DNA from: JALGWA01 sp964604955
Lineage (GTDB): Bacteria > Arandabacterota > Arandabacteria > Arandabacterales > JALGWA01
Direction of reading: 5' to 3'
Assembly (NCBI GenBank): GCA_964604955.1
Contig: CAZSBE010000022.1
Location: forward strand, 1-35,426
Length of the DNA stretch: 35,426 nucleotides
This document shows positions 1 through 7,063 of the stretch, piece by piece; position 1 is the stretch's first letter; every line of letters begins with the position of its first letter. The position numbers and the translations under genes are program-made. Under the pieces are notes generated by a model. The model was given only the letters and a program-made list of their open reading frames with translations. It made no database searches and was not told the DNA's origin.

Positions 1-1
1 A

Positions 2-147
2 ATGCACAATTCCGCCGGGAGTCGGCCGACCTTGCGGGCGCCCGGCGTACCCCCGTGGCTTCTTTGAGATGAAGACGCCTCGGGAGACTGCCTGCGGCCC
101 GCAAGTGGTGATGTGCATTTCAAGACCTGACCCCGTCGATGCACAAT
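2..147. repeat. Short repeat-like motif at left edge, possible REP-type remnant
   Basis: The 9-mer ATGCACAAT occurs at 2-10 and again at 139-147. TGTGCAT at 112-118 is inverted relative to ATGCACA at 139-145, so 112-145 could form a 7-bp stem with a 20-base loop. The loop contains CAAGACCTGACCCC (121-134). From memory, the complementary string GGGGTCAGGTCTTG recurs near REP-associated tyrosine transposases in many bacteria. No transposase is visible in the window and the left side is cut off, so this is only a possible remnant. I see no gene in 1-188. Confidence 0.3.
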
Positions 148-188
148 CTGGCGATGCCATACGCGCTCTTTTCTGATAGAGTGATGGC

Positions 189-935
189 ATGGACGACGAG
201 CACAGGATGTACGGGGACCTGGCGTGGCTCTGGCCCATCCTCAGCCCGAAGGAGGACTATGCGGAGGAAAGCGAGTTCATTGCCGCTGCCATCAAGGAGC
301 ACTCGCAGGCTGAGCCGCGCACGCTGCTTCACCTCGGTTGCGGGGGCGGGCACAACGACTACACGCTCAAGAAGCATTTCGAAGTCACCGGTGTCGACGC
401 CAGCCCCGCCATGCTCGACCTGGCCAGGAGCCTGAACCCCGAGGCCGAATACATCGAGGGCGATATGCGGAGCATCAGGCTCGGCAGGGAGTTCGACGCC
501 GTCATCATTCTCGACTCCATCGCGTACATGCTGTCCGAAGACGCCCTCCGTGAGGCGTTTCACACGGCCTACGAGCACCTCCGGGCGGGCGGCGTATTCC
601 TCACGGTGGTGGAACTGCGGCCCGACACTTTCGTTCAGAACAAGACGAACGCCTGGACGCGGACGAAGGGGGAAGTAGAACTCGCTTTCATTGAGAACTA
701 CTATGACCCGGATCCGGGCGATACCACCTATGAATCGACTTTCCTCTATCTGATGCGGCAGGGCGGGAAACTGACGATAGAGACGGACCGCCATCTCTGC
801 GGCATGTTCCCGATGGACGTCTGGCGCCGCTCGGTCGAGAGGGTCGGCTTCTCGGTCGAGGTCATCGACTTCGCGGAACCGGACGGGCCGGGGGAGGGCT
901 TCCCGGTAATACTGGGGATCAGACCTGAGGCATGA
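189..935 (+). CDS. Class I SAM-dependent methyltransferase
   Basis: A 248-residue soluble protein with a Rossmann-type methyltransferase fold. Motif I, the SAM-binding glycine loop, is LLHLGCGGGHNDYTL near residues 47-61. The acidic residue ending strand 2 is in VTGVDASPAML, and later core strands are FDAVIILDSIAYML and RAGGVFLTVVE. This is the pattern of the broad Methyltransf_11/25 group. The substrate cannot be told from sequence. No clear Shine-Dalgarno precedes ATG 189; ATG 207, six codons in, is an alternative start. It stands alone: 183 bases separate it from the next gene, which has its own promoter. Family is confident, specific role unknown. Confidence 0.85.
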   Translation: MDDEHRMYGDLAWLWPILSPKEDYAEESEFIAAAIKEHSQAEPRTLLHLGCGGGHNDYTLKKHFEVTGVDASPAMLDLARSLNPEAEYIEGDMRSIRLGREFDAVIILDSIAYMLSEDALREAFHTAYEHLRAGGVFLTVVELRPDTFVQNKTNAWTRTKGEVELAFIENYYDPDPGDTTYESTFLYLMRQGGKLTIETDRHLCGMFPMDVWRRSVERVGFSVEVIDFAEPDGPGEGFPVILGIRPEA

Positions 936-1044
936 CCGGCGGGACCTTATATACCCGGCCGTAGGTGGGTATCGAGCCCGCGCTCATAGAGAATCTGGCC
1001 GCGGGGCGCGGGGAACCCCTTGCTGAGCCCTGTGCCTGACTCCA

Positions 1045-1059
1045 CCCCCCCGGGGGGGG
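1045..1059. other. C7G8 homopolymer palindrome
   Basis: Seven C followed by eight G form a perfect self-complementary tract in the intergenic region between the methyltransferase and the membrane glycosyltransferase. No T-run follows, so it is not a standard rho-independent terminator. Such tracts can pause polymerase, vary in length by slippage, or be mis-counted in assembly. The rest of 936-1084 shows nothing recognisable. Confidence 0.4.
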
Positions 1060-1084
1060 CAAAGGCGCCGGCCTGATGTCTTGC

Positions 1085-1112
1085 TTGCCAAGCGAAGGAG
1101 TTTGGTTACAAT
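1085..1112 (+). promoter_or_regulatory. Sigma-70-type promoter of the ZomB-like gene
   Basis: TTGCCA (1085-1090), a 16-bp spacer, then TACAAT (1107-1112). The -10 ends only six bases before ATG 1119, so transcription would start at or next to the start codon, predicting a leaderless mRNA. The AAGGAG at 1095-1100 lies upstream of the -10 and 18 bases from the ATG, too far to serve as Shine-Dalgarno. Confidence 0.45.
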
Positions 1113-1118
1113 AGGCCC

Positions 1119-2738
1119 ATGAAGAAGATGTCCCGTACCGACAGAGTCTTCACGCTCATCGCACTGGCATATTGCGTCTACGCGTTTCTCTTCATCCTCA
1201 AGACGAGTTTCATAATCGGCGGGACGCGCTACTTCTCGCTATTCGATGATGCCATGATATCCATGCGCTATGCCAAGAACTTCGCCGCCGGTAACGGGCT
1301 CGTATGGAATCCCGGTGGCGAGAGGGTGGAGGGGTTCACCAATCCCCTGTGGACTCTCTACATGGCGGCCCTGCACCTCGTTCCCCTGGCCACGACCAAG
1401 ATAAGCGCTCTGGTGCAGGCAAGCGCGGCGGTCTTTCTGCTTCTGAATCTGTTCGTCGTGAGAAAGCTCGCGAAGTTCGTGTCCGGCTCGAACGGGTTCG
1501 CCGTCACAACGGCCGTTCTGCTCACCGCCTTCTACCTGCCGCTCAACAACTGGGGCATGCAGGGCATGGAGGTATGCGTTCTCGCGCCCGTCCTGTCGCT
1601 GGCCGCGCTTTACGCCGCGAGATGCGTGCGGGCGCAGAGCTTCTCGGCGGCGCCTTTCATACTCCTCGGCCTGAGCGTATTCGTCAGAACGGACATGGCC
1701 GTGCCTTTCATCGGGATGGTGGTCTATCTGGCGGCGAGCGTCCGGAGCCAGAGAGGCAGGAACCTGGCCTGGGGAGTCGCCTTCCTGGCCGGCTGCCTGA
1801 TTGTGCAGACCGCCCTGCGGATGTGGTACTTCGGCGACGCCCTCCCGAACTCATATTACGTCAAGCTCACGGGCTACCCGGCCGTGCTCCGCTGGACGAG
1901 GGGCCTGTACGTAACGATGGTGTTCCTGTGGAGGTCGAACTTCATACTCTTTGCCCTTCCGCTCGCGGTCATATTCGCTCTCAAGGACAGGGTGCTCGGG
2001 CTGCTGGGTTATGTTCTCGGCGTTCAGCTGCTTTACAGCATCTACGTCGGGGGCGACGCCTGGGAATCGTGGGGCGGCGCGAACCGCTACGTCTGCATAG
2101 CCATGCCGGTCTTTTTCGTGCTTCTGGGCTCGAGCCTGGCCGAAGCCGGGTCATTCGTCAGGCGGGCGGTGGCCGCTCTCTATCCCGGGGCCGGCGAAGG
2201 GCTGATCAGGAAACACGGCAGGAAGGCCGCGTTCGCCGCGGCCCTGCTTGTCCTTCTGAGCTTCAACGCCATATACGGACCGAGCGCGCTTACCGAGTGG
2301 CTGCTTCTCAAGCCGCCGCTTCACGTCGAGGACAATGCCAACATGGTCGGACGCGCGCTGGCCGTGAGGAGATTCACGAGCCACACGGCCAGCATAGCCG
2401 TGGTATGGGACGGCGCGATACCCTACTTCGCCGACAGGTACGCTGTGAGCATCCTCGGGAAGAACGACCGGAGGGTAGGCCGCATGCCCATGCGCACGGT
2501 TTCCGGTCCGGCCAAACTCGTCGCGTTCTACCCGGGCCATCTCAAGTGGGACTATGGGTATTCGTTCGGCGAGCTCAAGCCCGACGTAATCGTGCAGGTC
2601 TGGAAGCAGCCCGAGGAGGCGGAGCAGTATCTCGGCGGCTACGTCGCGGTGAGACTCTACGGGTACCTTTTCCACATACGCGAGAACTCGCAGAACGTGC
2701 GCTGGGACATCGTGAGGGCCATGGCTTCTCCCGAATGA
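1119..2738 (+). CDS. ZomB/AftB-like GT-C membrane glycosyltransferase
   Basis: A 539-residue polytopic membrane protein with about ten hydrophobic segments and a C-terminal soluble part. After the first membrane helix comes an acidic pair (D43-D44, FDDAMISMRYAKNFAAG) and then GLVWNPGGERVEGFTNPLW. This signature is shared by ZomB (Campylobacter flagellar motor control) and AftB-type arabinofuranosyltransferases, which use polyprenyl-phosphate sugars on the outer face of the inner membrane. In GT-C enzymes the acidic pair in the first periplasmic loop is catalytic. Sugar and acceptor are unknown; cell-surface glycan or glycoprotein is the likely target. ATG 1128 is an alternative start. No other glycosyltransferase is adjacent. 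Family good, function inferred. Confidence 0.75.
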   Translation: MKKMSRTDRVFTLIALAYCVYAFLFILKTSFIIGGTRYFSLFDDAMISMRYAKNFAAGNGLVWNPGGERVEGFTNPLWTLYMAALHLVPLATTKISALVQASAAVFLLLNLFVVRKLAKFVSGSNGFAVTTAVLLTAFYLPLNNWGMQGMEVCVLAPVLSLAALYAARCVRAQSFSAAPFILLGLSVFVRTDMAVPFIGMVVYLAASVRSQRGRNLAWGVAFLAGCLIVQTALRMWYFGDALPNSYYVKLTGYPAVLRWTRGLYVTMVFLWRSNFILFALPLAVIFALKDRVLGLLGYVLGVQLLYSIYVGGDAWESWGGANRYVCIAMPVFFVLLGSSLAEAGSFVRRAVAALYPGAGEGLIRKHGRKAAFAAALLVLLSFNAIYGPSALTEWLLLKPPLHVEDNANMVGRALAVRRFTSHTASIAVVWDGAIPYFADRYAVSILGKNDRRVGRMPMRTVSGPAKLVAFYPGHLKWDYGYSFGELKPDVIVQVWKQPEEAEQYLGGYVAVRLYGYLFHIRENSQNVRWDIVRAMASPE

Positions 2739-2896
2739 CCGCAGGCGGCTGCTGCCGCCCCTGGACCCGTTGACGGCTCCGGCTGGAAGTGAGACTCAGG
2801 GCAATCAACTGCGCAAAACAACCACGAAATCAGGCAAAGAGCGGCCAAGATGTTCATATCGGCCCGGGCTTGACCCTTTCAACTCGTTGATTTGAC

Positions 2897-2925
2897 TTGC
2901 TCAGCGTGGACCCTTGTGGTATGCT
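2897..2925 (+). promoter_or_regulatory. Probable sigma-70-type promoter of the conserved hypothetical gene
   Basis: TTGCTC (2897-2902), 17 bp, TATGCT (2920-2925). A better -35, TTGACT, lies at 2892-2897 but would give a 22-bp spacer. The TTG at 2914 lies in the spacer, which argues against using it as the start codon of the following gene. Confidence 0.4.
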
Positions 2926-2948
2926 GAACGCACGGCAGTATATCTAAC

Positions 2949-2961
2949 GGAGGAATTTTTG
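2949..2961 (+). promoter_or_regulatory. Shine-Dalgarno and TTG start of the conserved hypothetical gene
   Basis: GGAGG at 2949-2953, five bases, then TTG at 2959-2961. This fixes the start 15 codons inside the longest open frame, whose upstream part overlaps the promoter. Confidence 0.65.
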
Positions 2962-3642
2962 GATCACCAGCGGGGCGTCCAGGATGACAGGCTAAGGGAG
3001 GCCATTCTATCCCTTCCGGATGTACGCTCTTGTTCGGTTGAGCTCACCCCGGACGGCGGTATCTCCGCAATTCACATCGTGTCGTCCTCCAAGCGCCCGC
3101 CCAAGCAGATCGTCCGCGACGTCGAGTCCGTGCTCCACGCCAACTTCGGCCTGAGCGTAGACCATCGCAAGGTATCTGTGGCGAGAGTGCGCGAGGGCAA
3201 GGAGAAGCGCGCCGAGCCGGCACCCAGGGCGCGCCTTGCGTCGATGACGGTGTCGACGACCGGGGGGATGGGGGAGGTGGAGGTCGTCCTCGAGCGCGAA
3301 GACCTCACGGTGTCGGGAGAAGCCCGGGGCGTCTTCGTAGGCGGCGGGTCATTGCGGCTTGTCGTCGAAGCCACCTATGATGCCGTCGAGAAACTGGTGG
3401 CCGGTTCCGTGGGGTTCGAGGTGCACGATGTCGTGCGCGTCAGCTGCGGCGAGCGCAAGGTTCTCGTCGTGCTCGCGAACCTGGCCCTCGAACGCGATGT
3501 GGTGAGCCTGGCCGGCTGCGTGGTCGTGAGGGATGACCTGCACCGCGCCGCGGCGCTTGCCGCACTCGACTCCTGTAACCGGCTCATAGAGACCATGCCG
3601 CAGGTCGAGCATGTCGAGTACGAGATCAACCCCTCCGACTGA
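2959..3642 (+). CDS. Conserved hypothetical protein, two-part
   Basis: 227 residues from TTG 2959, chosen for its Shine-Dalgarno. I do not recognise a named family. The N-terminal part (about residues 5-75) reads like a small alpha/beta domain, with LREAILSLPDVRSCSVELT, then KQIVRDVESVLHANFGLSVD and DHRKVSVARV. I recall similar 'RDIESxL...DHRKIS' segments in unnamed proteins of Actinobacteria and Firmicutes. A charged, proline/alanine linker follows. The C-terminal part (about 95-225) is a second alpha/beta domain ending LAALDSCNRLIETMPQ. No signal peptide or membrane segment, so probably cytoplasmic. It has its own promoter and is 169 bases from purM. Function unknown. Confidence 0.75.
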   Translation: MDHQRGVQDDRLREAILSLPDVRSCSVELTPDGGISAIHIVSSSKRPPKQIVRDVESVLHANFGLSVDHRKVSVARVREGKEKRAEPAPRARLASMTVSTTGGMGEVEVVLEREDLTVSGEARGVFVGGGSLRLVVEATYDAVEKLVAGSVGFEVHDVVRVSCGERKVLVVLANLALERDVVSLAGCVVVRDDLHRAAALAALDSCNRLIETMPQVEHVEYEINPSD

Positions 3643-3733
3643 CGCCGGCGGCCCGACTTTCCGTCCCGTTCTTCCTTGAAGTGTCCCGATGTTTACACCG
3701 GTGTCCGGTTCCCGACGCTCGTTTTGAATTCGG

Positions 3734-3762
3734 TTGACCATGTTTGCGTCCGGTAGCACAAT
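3734..3762 (+). promoter_or_regulatory. Probable sigma-70-type promoter of purM
   Basis: TTGACC (3734-3739), 17 bp, CACAAT (3757-3762). The -35 is strong and the -10 matches TATAAT at 4 of 6. The predicted leader is about 40 bases, too short for a purine riboswitch, and no riboswitch-like fold is evident. Confidence 0.45.
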
Positions 3763-3811
3763 CTAGTGTGGCCAGTCGGGAACGGTATGTGCAACTGCAG
3801 GGTCCGGGGGA

Positions 3812-4822
3812 ATGATGAAAGAGGTAACCTACAAAGACGCGGGCGTAGACCTGTCCGAGTACGGGACACTGGTCGGCCACATCGTCAAGCAGCTTGGCGG
3901 CTCCATCAAGCGGTCCCGCCAGGGACTCTTCGCCGGAGCCATCGAGCTCAGGGGTGCCGGCAGGGGAGACCTCATGGTGTCGAGCATCGACGGCGTGGGC
4001 ACAAAGGCCAAAGTCGCGACTGCCTCCGGCTCGCATTCGGGGATAGGGAGAGACATCGTTGCCCATTGCGTAAACGATATACTGGCAGTGGGCGCGCGGC
4101 CCCTGGCCTTCCTCGACTACGTGGGGTTTTCGAGGCTGGACACGGCTGTCTTCAAGAAGCTGATATCCGGAATCGTACGAGAGTGCAGGCGTCATGATAT
4201 GGAACTCCTGGGAGGCGAGACCGCCGAGATGCCCGGGGTCTACCATGACGGAGAGTACGACCTCGTGGGCTGCATAATCGGCGTCGCCAGGAAGCGCTTA
4301 CTGCTCGACGGTTCCAGGATCAGGAAAGGCGACCTCATAATAGGACTCCCCTCGAACGGGCTCCACACCAATGGCTACAGCCTGGCCAGGGACGTTCTTT
4401 TCAAACGCCGCAGGATGAAGCTCGGCTCGCGCCCCGGGCCGCTCAGGACCTCGCTCGGGAGGGCCCTCCTCAAGCCGCATACGAGCTATTTCAATGAAGT
4501 CTACCCGCTCGTCGAGAAACGCGTTCTCAGGGGCATAGCCCACATAACCGGGGGCGGCATACCCGGCAACCTATGCCGCATACTGCCGGCCGGGTGCGGC
4601 GCCAGACTGAGGAGCGGGCTCTGGCGTGTCCCGCCGGTATTCGACCTCATAGCGCAGAAAGGTCCCGTGAAACGGGACGAGATGTTCCGCGTGTTCAACA
4701 TGGGACTCGGGATGCTTCTGGTGGCGGCCCAGGCCGACATACCCGAGATATTGAAGTGCACCAGGTCCGCGAAGATCGTGGGCGAGGTGGTGGAAGGCGA
4801 TGGCGCGGTAGTCATCGAGTAG
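3812..4822 (+). CDS. purM: Phosphoribosylformylglycinamidine cyclo-ligase (AIR synthetase)
   Basis: Step 5 of purine synthesis: ATP-dependent cyclisation of FGAM to AIR in the cytoplasm. 336 residues, the usual PurM length of about 340. Family marks are YKDAGVD near the N-terminus, SSIDGVGTKAKVA, HCVNDILAVGARPLAFLDY, LGGETAEMPGVY and GLPSNGLHTNGYSLAR, then HITGGGIPGNL and the C-terminal FNMGLGM. Two ATGs are adjacent (3812, 3815); GGGGG at 3806-3810 fits the second slightly better. It has its own promoter and is separated from the other purine genes by about 8.3 kb. The sigma-54 activator gene starts 27 bases downstream. Confidence 0.96.
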   Translation: MMKEVTYKDAGVDLSEYGTLVGHIVKQLGGSIKRSRQGLFAGAIELRGAGRGDLMVSSIDGVGTKAKVATASGSHSGIGRDIVAHCVNDILAVGARPLAFLDYVGFSRLDTAVFKKLISGIVRECRRHDMELLGGETAEMPGVYHDGEYDLVGCIIGVARKRLLLDGSRIRKGDLIIGLPSNGLHTNGYSLARDVLFKRRRMKLGSRPGPLRTSLGRALLKPHTSYFNEVYPLVEKRVLRGIAHITGGGIPGNLCRILPAGCGARLRSGLWRVPPVFDLIAQKGPVKRDEMFRVFNMGLGMLLVAAQADIPEILKCTRSAKIVGEVVEGDGAVVIE

Positions 4823-4849
4823 TCCCTGCTCGACCCTCATGGCTCTCAG

Positions 4850-5812
4850 ATGGACTCAAGAGACCTGGTCTATGCCAGCGAGCACATGCGCTTCGCTGTC
4901 GAGACCGCCAGGCAGGTGGCATACGCTCCCGTGCCCGTGCTCATCGAAGGCGAGAGCGGCACGGGCAAAGAGCTCATCGCAAAGCTCATCCACTCGGCGA
5001 GCCCGCGAAGTGAGGGACCGTTCGTTCCGGTCAACTGCGGCGCGATCCCGCCCGCGCTGTTTGAGAGCGAGCTGTTCGGCCACCGCAAGGGCGCGTTCAC
5101 CGGCGCGCGCAGAACCAGGGCCGGCCTTTTCGAGGTCGCGAGCGGCGGCACGCTCTTCCTCGACGAAATCGGCGAGCTCTCGCCGGCGATGCAGGCCAAG
5201 CTCCTGCGCGTGCTGCAGGAGGGAAGCGTGCGAAGGGTGGGAGACGATCACCTCAGGCAGGTCGACGCACGCATCGTGGCCGCCACCAACAAAGAGCTGG
5301 AGGCCGAGATGCGGGCGAAGCGGTTCAGGGAGGATCTCTTCTTCCGGATAGGCGTGGTCAGGATTTTCTTAGAGCCCCTCCGCGCGCGCAAAGAGGACAT
5401 TCTCGCGCTCCTCAAGCACTTCGCGGGAAAACACGCCGGCCTTCTCGGCAAACACGCGCCCGTCTTTGCCGAAGACCTGGTCGCGCTCTTCACGAAGTAC
5501 TCCTGGCCGGGCAACGTAAGGGAACTTGAAAACGAGGTGCAGAAACTGGTCGTCCTGGCCTCCGACGGGAAGCCGCTCGGGGCCTCACGGGTCTCGCGCC
5601 GCATACGCGAGGGCGCCCGGAGGCGCGCAGCCGCGGAAGACGGCGGGGCCTTGAGGGAGCGCGTCGCCTGTTTCGAGCGCGAGGTCATCAAGGAGACTCT
5701 CGAGCGCTACGGCTGGAACAAGACACAGGCGGCGAAGTACCTGGGGATCACCAGGCAGGGACTTCACCGCAAGCTCCGTAAGCTCAGGATCTCCCGGGCC
5801 GAATGGAGTTGA
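4850..5812 (+). CDS. Sigma-54 enhancer-binding activator lacking a sensory domain
   Basis: 320 residues. It begins almost directly with the AAA+ domain: Walker A GESGTGKE (34-41), the sigma-54-contacting GAFTGA loop intact (81-86), Walker B LFLDEIGEL with D105/E106, arginine fingers in RFREDLFFRI (R160, R166) and sensor II WPGNVRELENE. The C-terminus (about 275-318) is a Fis-type helix-turn-helix: KETLERYGWNKTQAAKYLGI then TRQGLHRKL. It should hydrolyse ATP to open RNAP-sigma54 promoters. No receiver, GAF or PAS domain precedes the AAA+ core, so control must come from a partner or from expression, as in PspF. Upstream of ATG 4850 there is no good Shine-Dalgarno. It is probably co-transcribed with purM. 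Target genes unknown; I found no convincing -24/-12 site in the window. Confidence 0.93.
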   Translation: MDSRDLVYASEHMRFAVETARQVAYAPVPVLIEGESGTGKELIAKLIHSASPRSEGPFVPVNCGAIPPALFESELFGHRKGAFTGARRTRAGLFEVASGGTLFLDEIGELSPAMQAKLLRVLQEGSVRRVGDDHLRQVDARIVAATNKELEAEMRAKRFREDLFFRIGVVRIFLEPLRARKEDILALLKHFAGKHAGLLGKHAPVFAEDLVALFTKYSWPGNVRELENEVQKLVVLASDGKPLGASRVSRRIREGARRRAAAEDGGALRERVACFEREVIKETLERYGWNKTQAAKYLGITRQGLHRKLRKLRISRAEWS

Positions 5813-5837
5813 CCCTGTCGGCGGCCGATGCTATTTT
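5809..5837 (+). promoter_or_regulatory. Sigma-70-type promoter of apgM, overlapping the upstream stop codon
   Basis: TTGACC (5809-5814), 17 bp, TATTTT (5832-5837). The -35 hexamer contains the TGA stop of the sigma-54 activator gene (5810-5812). It would let apgM-lnt be expressed independently of purM and the activator gene. Confidence 0.55.
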
Positions 5838-5863
5838 CTCACGGGTAAGACAAGGAGGGCGTT

Positions 5864-7063
5864 TTGTACAAAGACCTGCTCGAGAGGCTTGTCAGGAAGA
5901 ACTCATCGAAGATATTGCTGGTAATCATGGACGGCCTCGGGGGGCTGCCGTTTCATCCGGGCGGTGGCACAGAACTCGAGGAGGCTGACGCCCCCGAGAT
6001 CGACAATCTGGCCAGGGCTTCGGCTATCGGTCTTCACGACCCCATAGCTCCCGGAATCACTCCGGGCAGCGGCCCGGCCCACCTGGGAGTGTTCGGTTAC
6101 GATCCCCTCAAGTGGGACATCGGAAGGGGGGTTCTTGCCGCACTCGGCATCGGTTTCGACCTTACGAAGGACGACCTCGCGGCAAGGGGCAATTTCGCCA
6201 CCATGGACGGTGCCGGCAATATCACCGACAGGAGGGCGGGCCGGATTTCCACGGAGACCAACACGGATCTGTGCCGCCTCCTCGACGGGATGAAGCTCGG
6301 GGACGTCGAGGTCATAGTGAGGACGGTCAAGGAACACCGCGCCGCCATAGTCTTCAGGGGCGGCGACTTCTCCGACAGGCTGGCCGACTCCGACCCCCAG
6401 GTTACGGGCGTGCCGCCCAGGCCGGTCGTGGCGGAGGAGCCCGGCGCGGAGGCGAGCGCCGACCTCGCCAACGCTTTCGTCAGGGAGGCCAACGAGAGGC
6501 TCAAGGACAGGCATCCGGCGAACACCGTTCTCCTCCGGGGATTCGCGAAGCTGCCCGATATACCTTCATTCGAGTCGCGCTACGGGATGAAGGCCTGCGC
6601 CATCGCCACCTACCCCATGTACAAGGGGCTCGCGAGACTGGTCGGCATGGACGTTCTCGATGCCGGCGACTCGCTCGAGACCCAGATCGAGATGCTGAAG
6701 AAGGTCTGGCAGGACTATGATTTCTTCTTCTTCCACTACAAATACACCGACTCCAGGGGAGAGGACGGCGACTTCGGAGCCAAGGTCAAGGCGATTGAGG
6801 ACTTCGACAGGCACCTGCCCGAGCTCACCGGGCTCTCGCCCGACGTTATAGTTCTGACCGGCGACCACTCGACACCGAGCGCGCTCAAGAGCCATTCGTG
6901 GCACCCCGTGCCGCTTCTGTTGTGGTCCAGATACGTGATCCCGGACCTTGCCGGGTTCGACGAGCGAAGCTGCTCGCGCGGCGGCCTCGGCCGCCTGAGG
7001 GCGCTGGAGATCATGCCGCTCGCCATGGCCAATGCGCTCAGGCTGGAGAAGTATGGTGCCTAG
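5864..7063 (+). CDS. apgM: 2,3-bisphosphoglycerate-independent phosphoglycerate mutase, archaeal type
   Basis: Interconverts 3- and 2-phosphoglycerate in glycolysis and gluconeogenesis. 399 residues, typical of the aPGAM branch of the alkaline phosphatase superfamily. Metal ligand D23 is in IMDGLGG, and the nucleophilic serine is in ITPGSGPAHLGVFGYDP (S69 by position). The central signature is ARGNFATMDGAGNITDRRAG, followed by a second metal site in LTGDHSTP and HSWHPVPLLL. The start is TTG 5864, with AAGGAGG at 5852-5858 five bases upstream. It overlaps lnt. The archaeal-type enzyme is scattered among bacteria, so its presence is not itself evidence of recent transfer. Confidence 0.95.
   Translation: MYKDLLERLVRKNSSKILLVIMDGLGGLPFHPGGGTELEEADAPEIDNLARASAIGLHDPIAPGITPGSGPAHLGVFGYDPLKWDIGRGVLAALGIGFDLTKDDLAARGNFATMDGAGNITDRRAGRISTETNTDLCRLLDGMKLGDVEVIVRTVKEHRAAIVFRGGDFSDRLADSDPQVTGVPPRPVVAEEPGAEASADLANAFVREANERLKDRHPANTVLLRGFAKLPDIPSFESRYGMKACAIATYPMYKGLARLVGMDVLDAGDSLETQIEMLKKVWQDYDFFFFHYKYTDSRGEDGDFGAKVKAIEDFDRHLPELTGLSPDVIVLTGDHSTPSALKSHSWHPVPLLLWSRYVIPDLAGFDERSCSRGGLGRLRALEIMPLAMANALRLEKYGA

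Noticed and set aside
1045..1059. C7G8 tract as a transcription terminator
   Set aside because: No loop and no following T-run; kept only as a sequence oddity.
2739..2770. GC-rich imperfect inverted repeat after the ZomB-like gene as a terminator
   Set aside because: The stem has bulges and no T-run follows; support too weak.
1304..2773. 489-codon + strand frame overlapping the ZomB-like gene in another phase
   Set aside because: Arg/Gly/Pro-rich translation with no hydrophobic pattern; the ZomB-like frame carries the conserved motif and membrane helices.
3763..3811. Purine riboswitch ahead of purM
   Set aside because: The predicted leader is about 40 bases with no conserved aptamer features.
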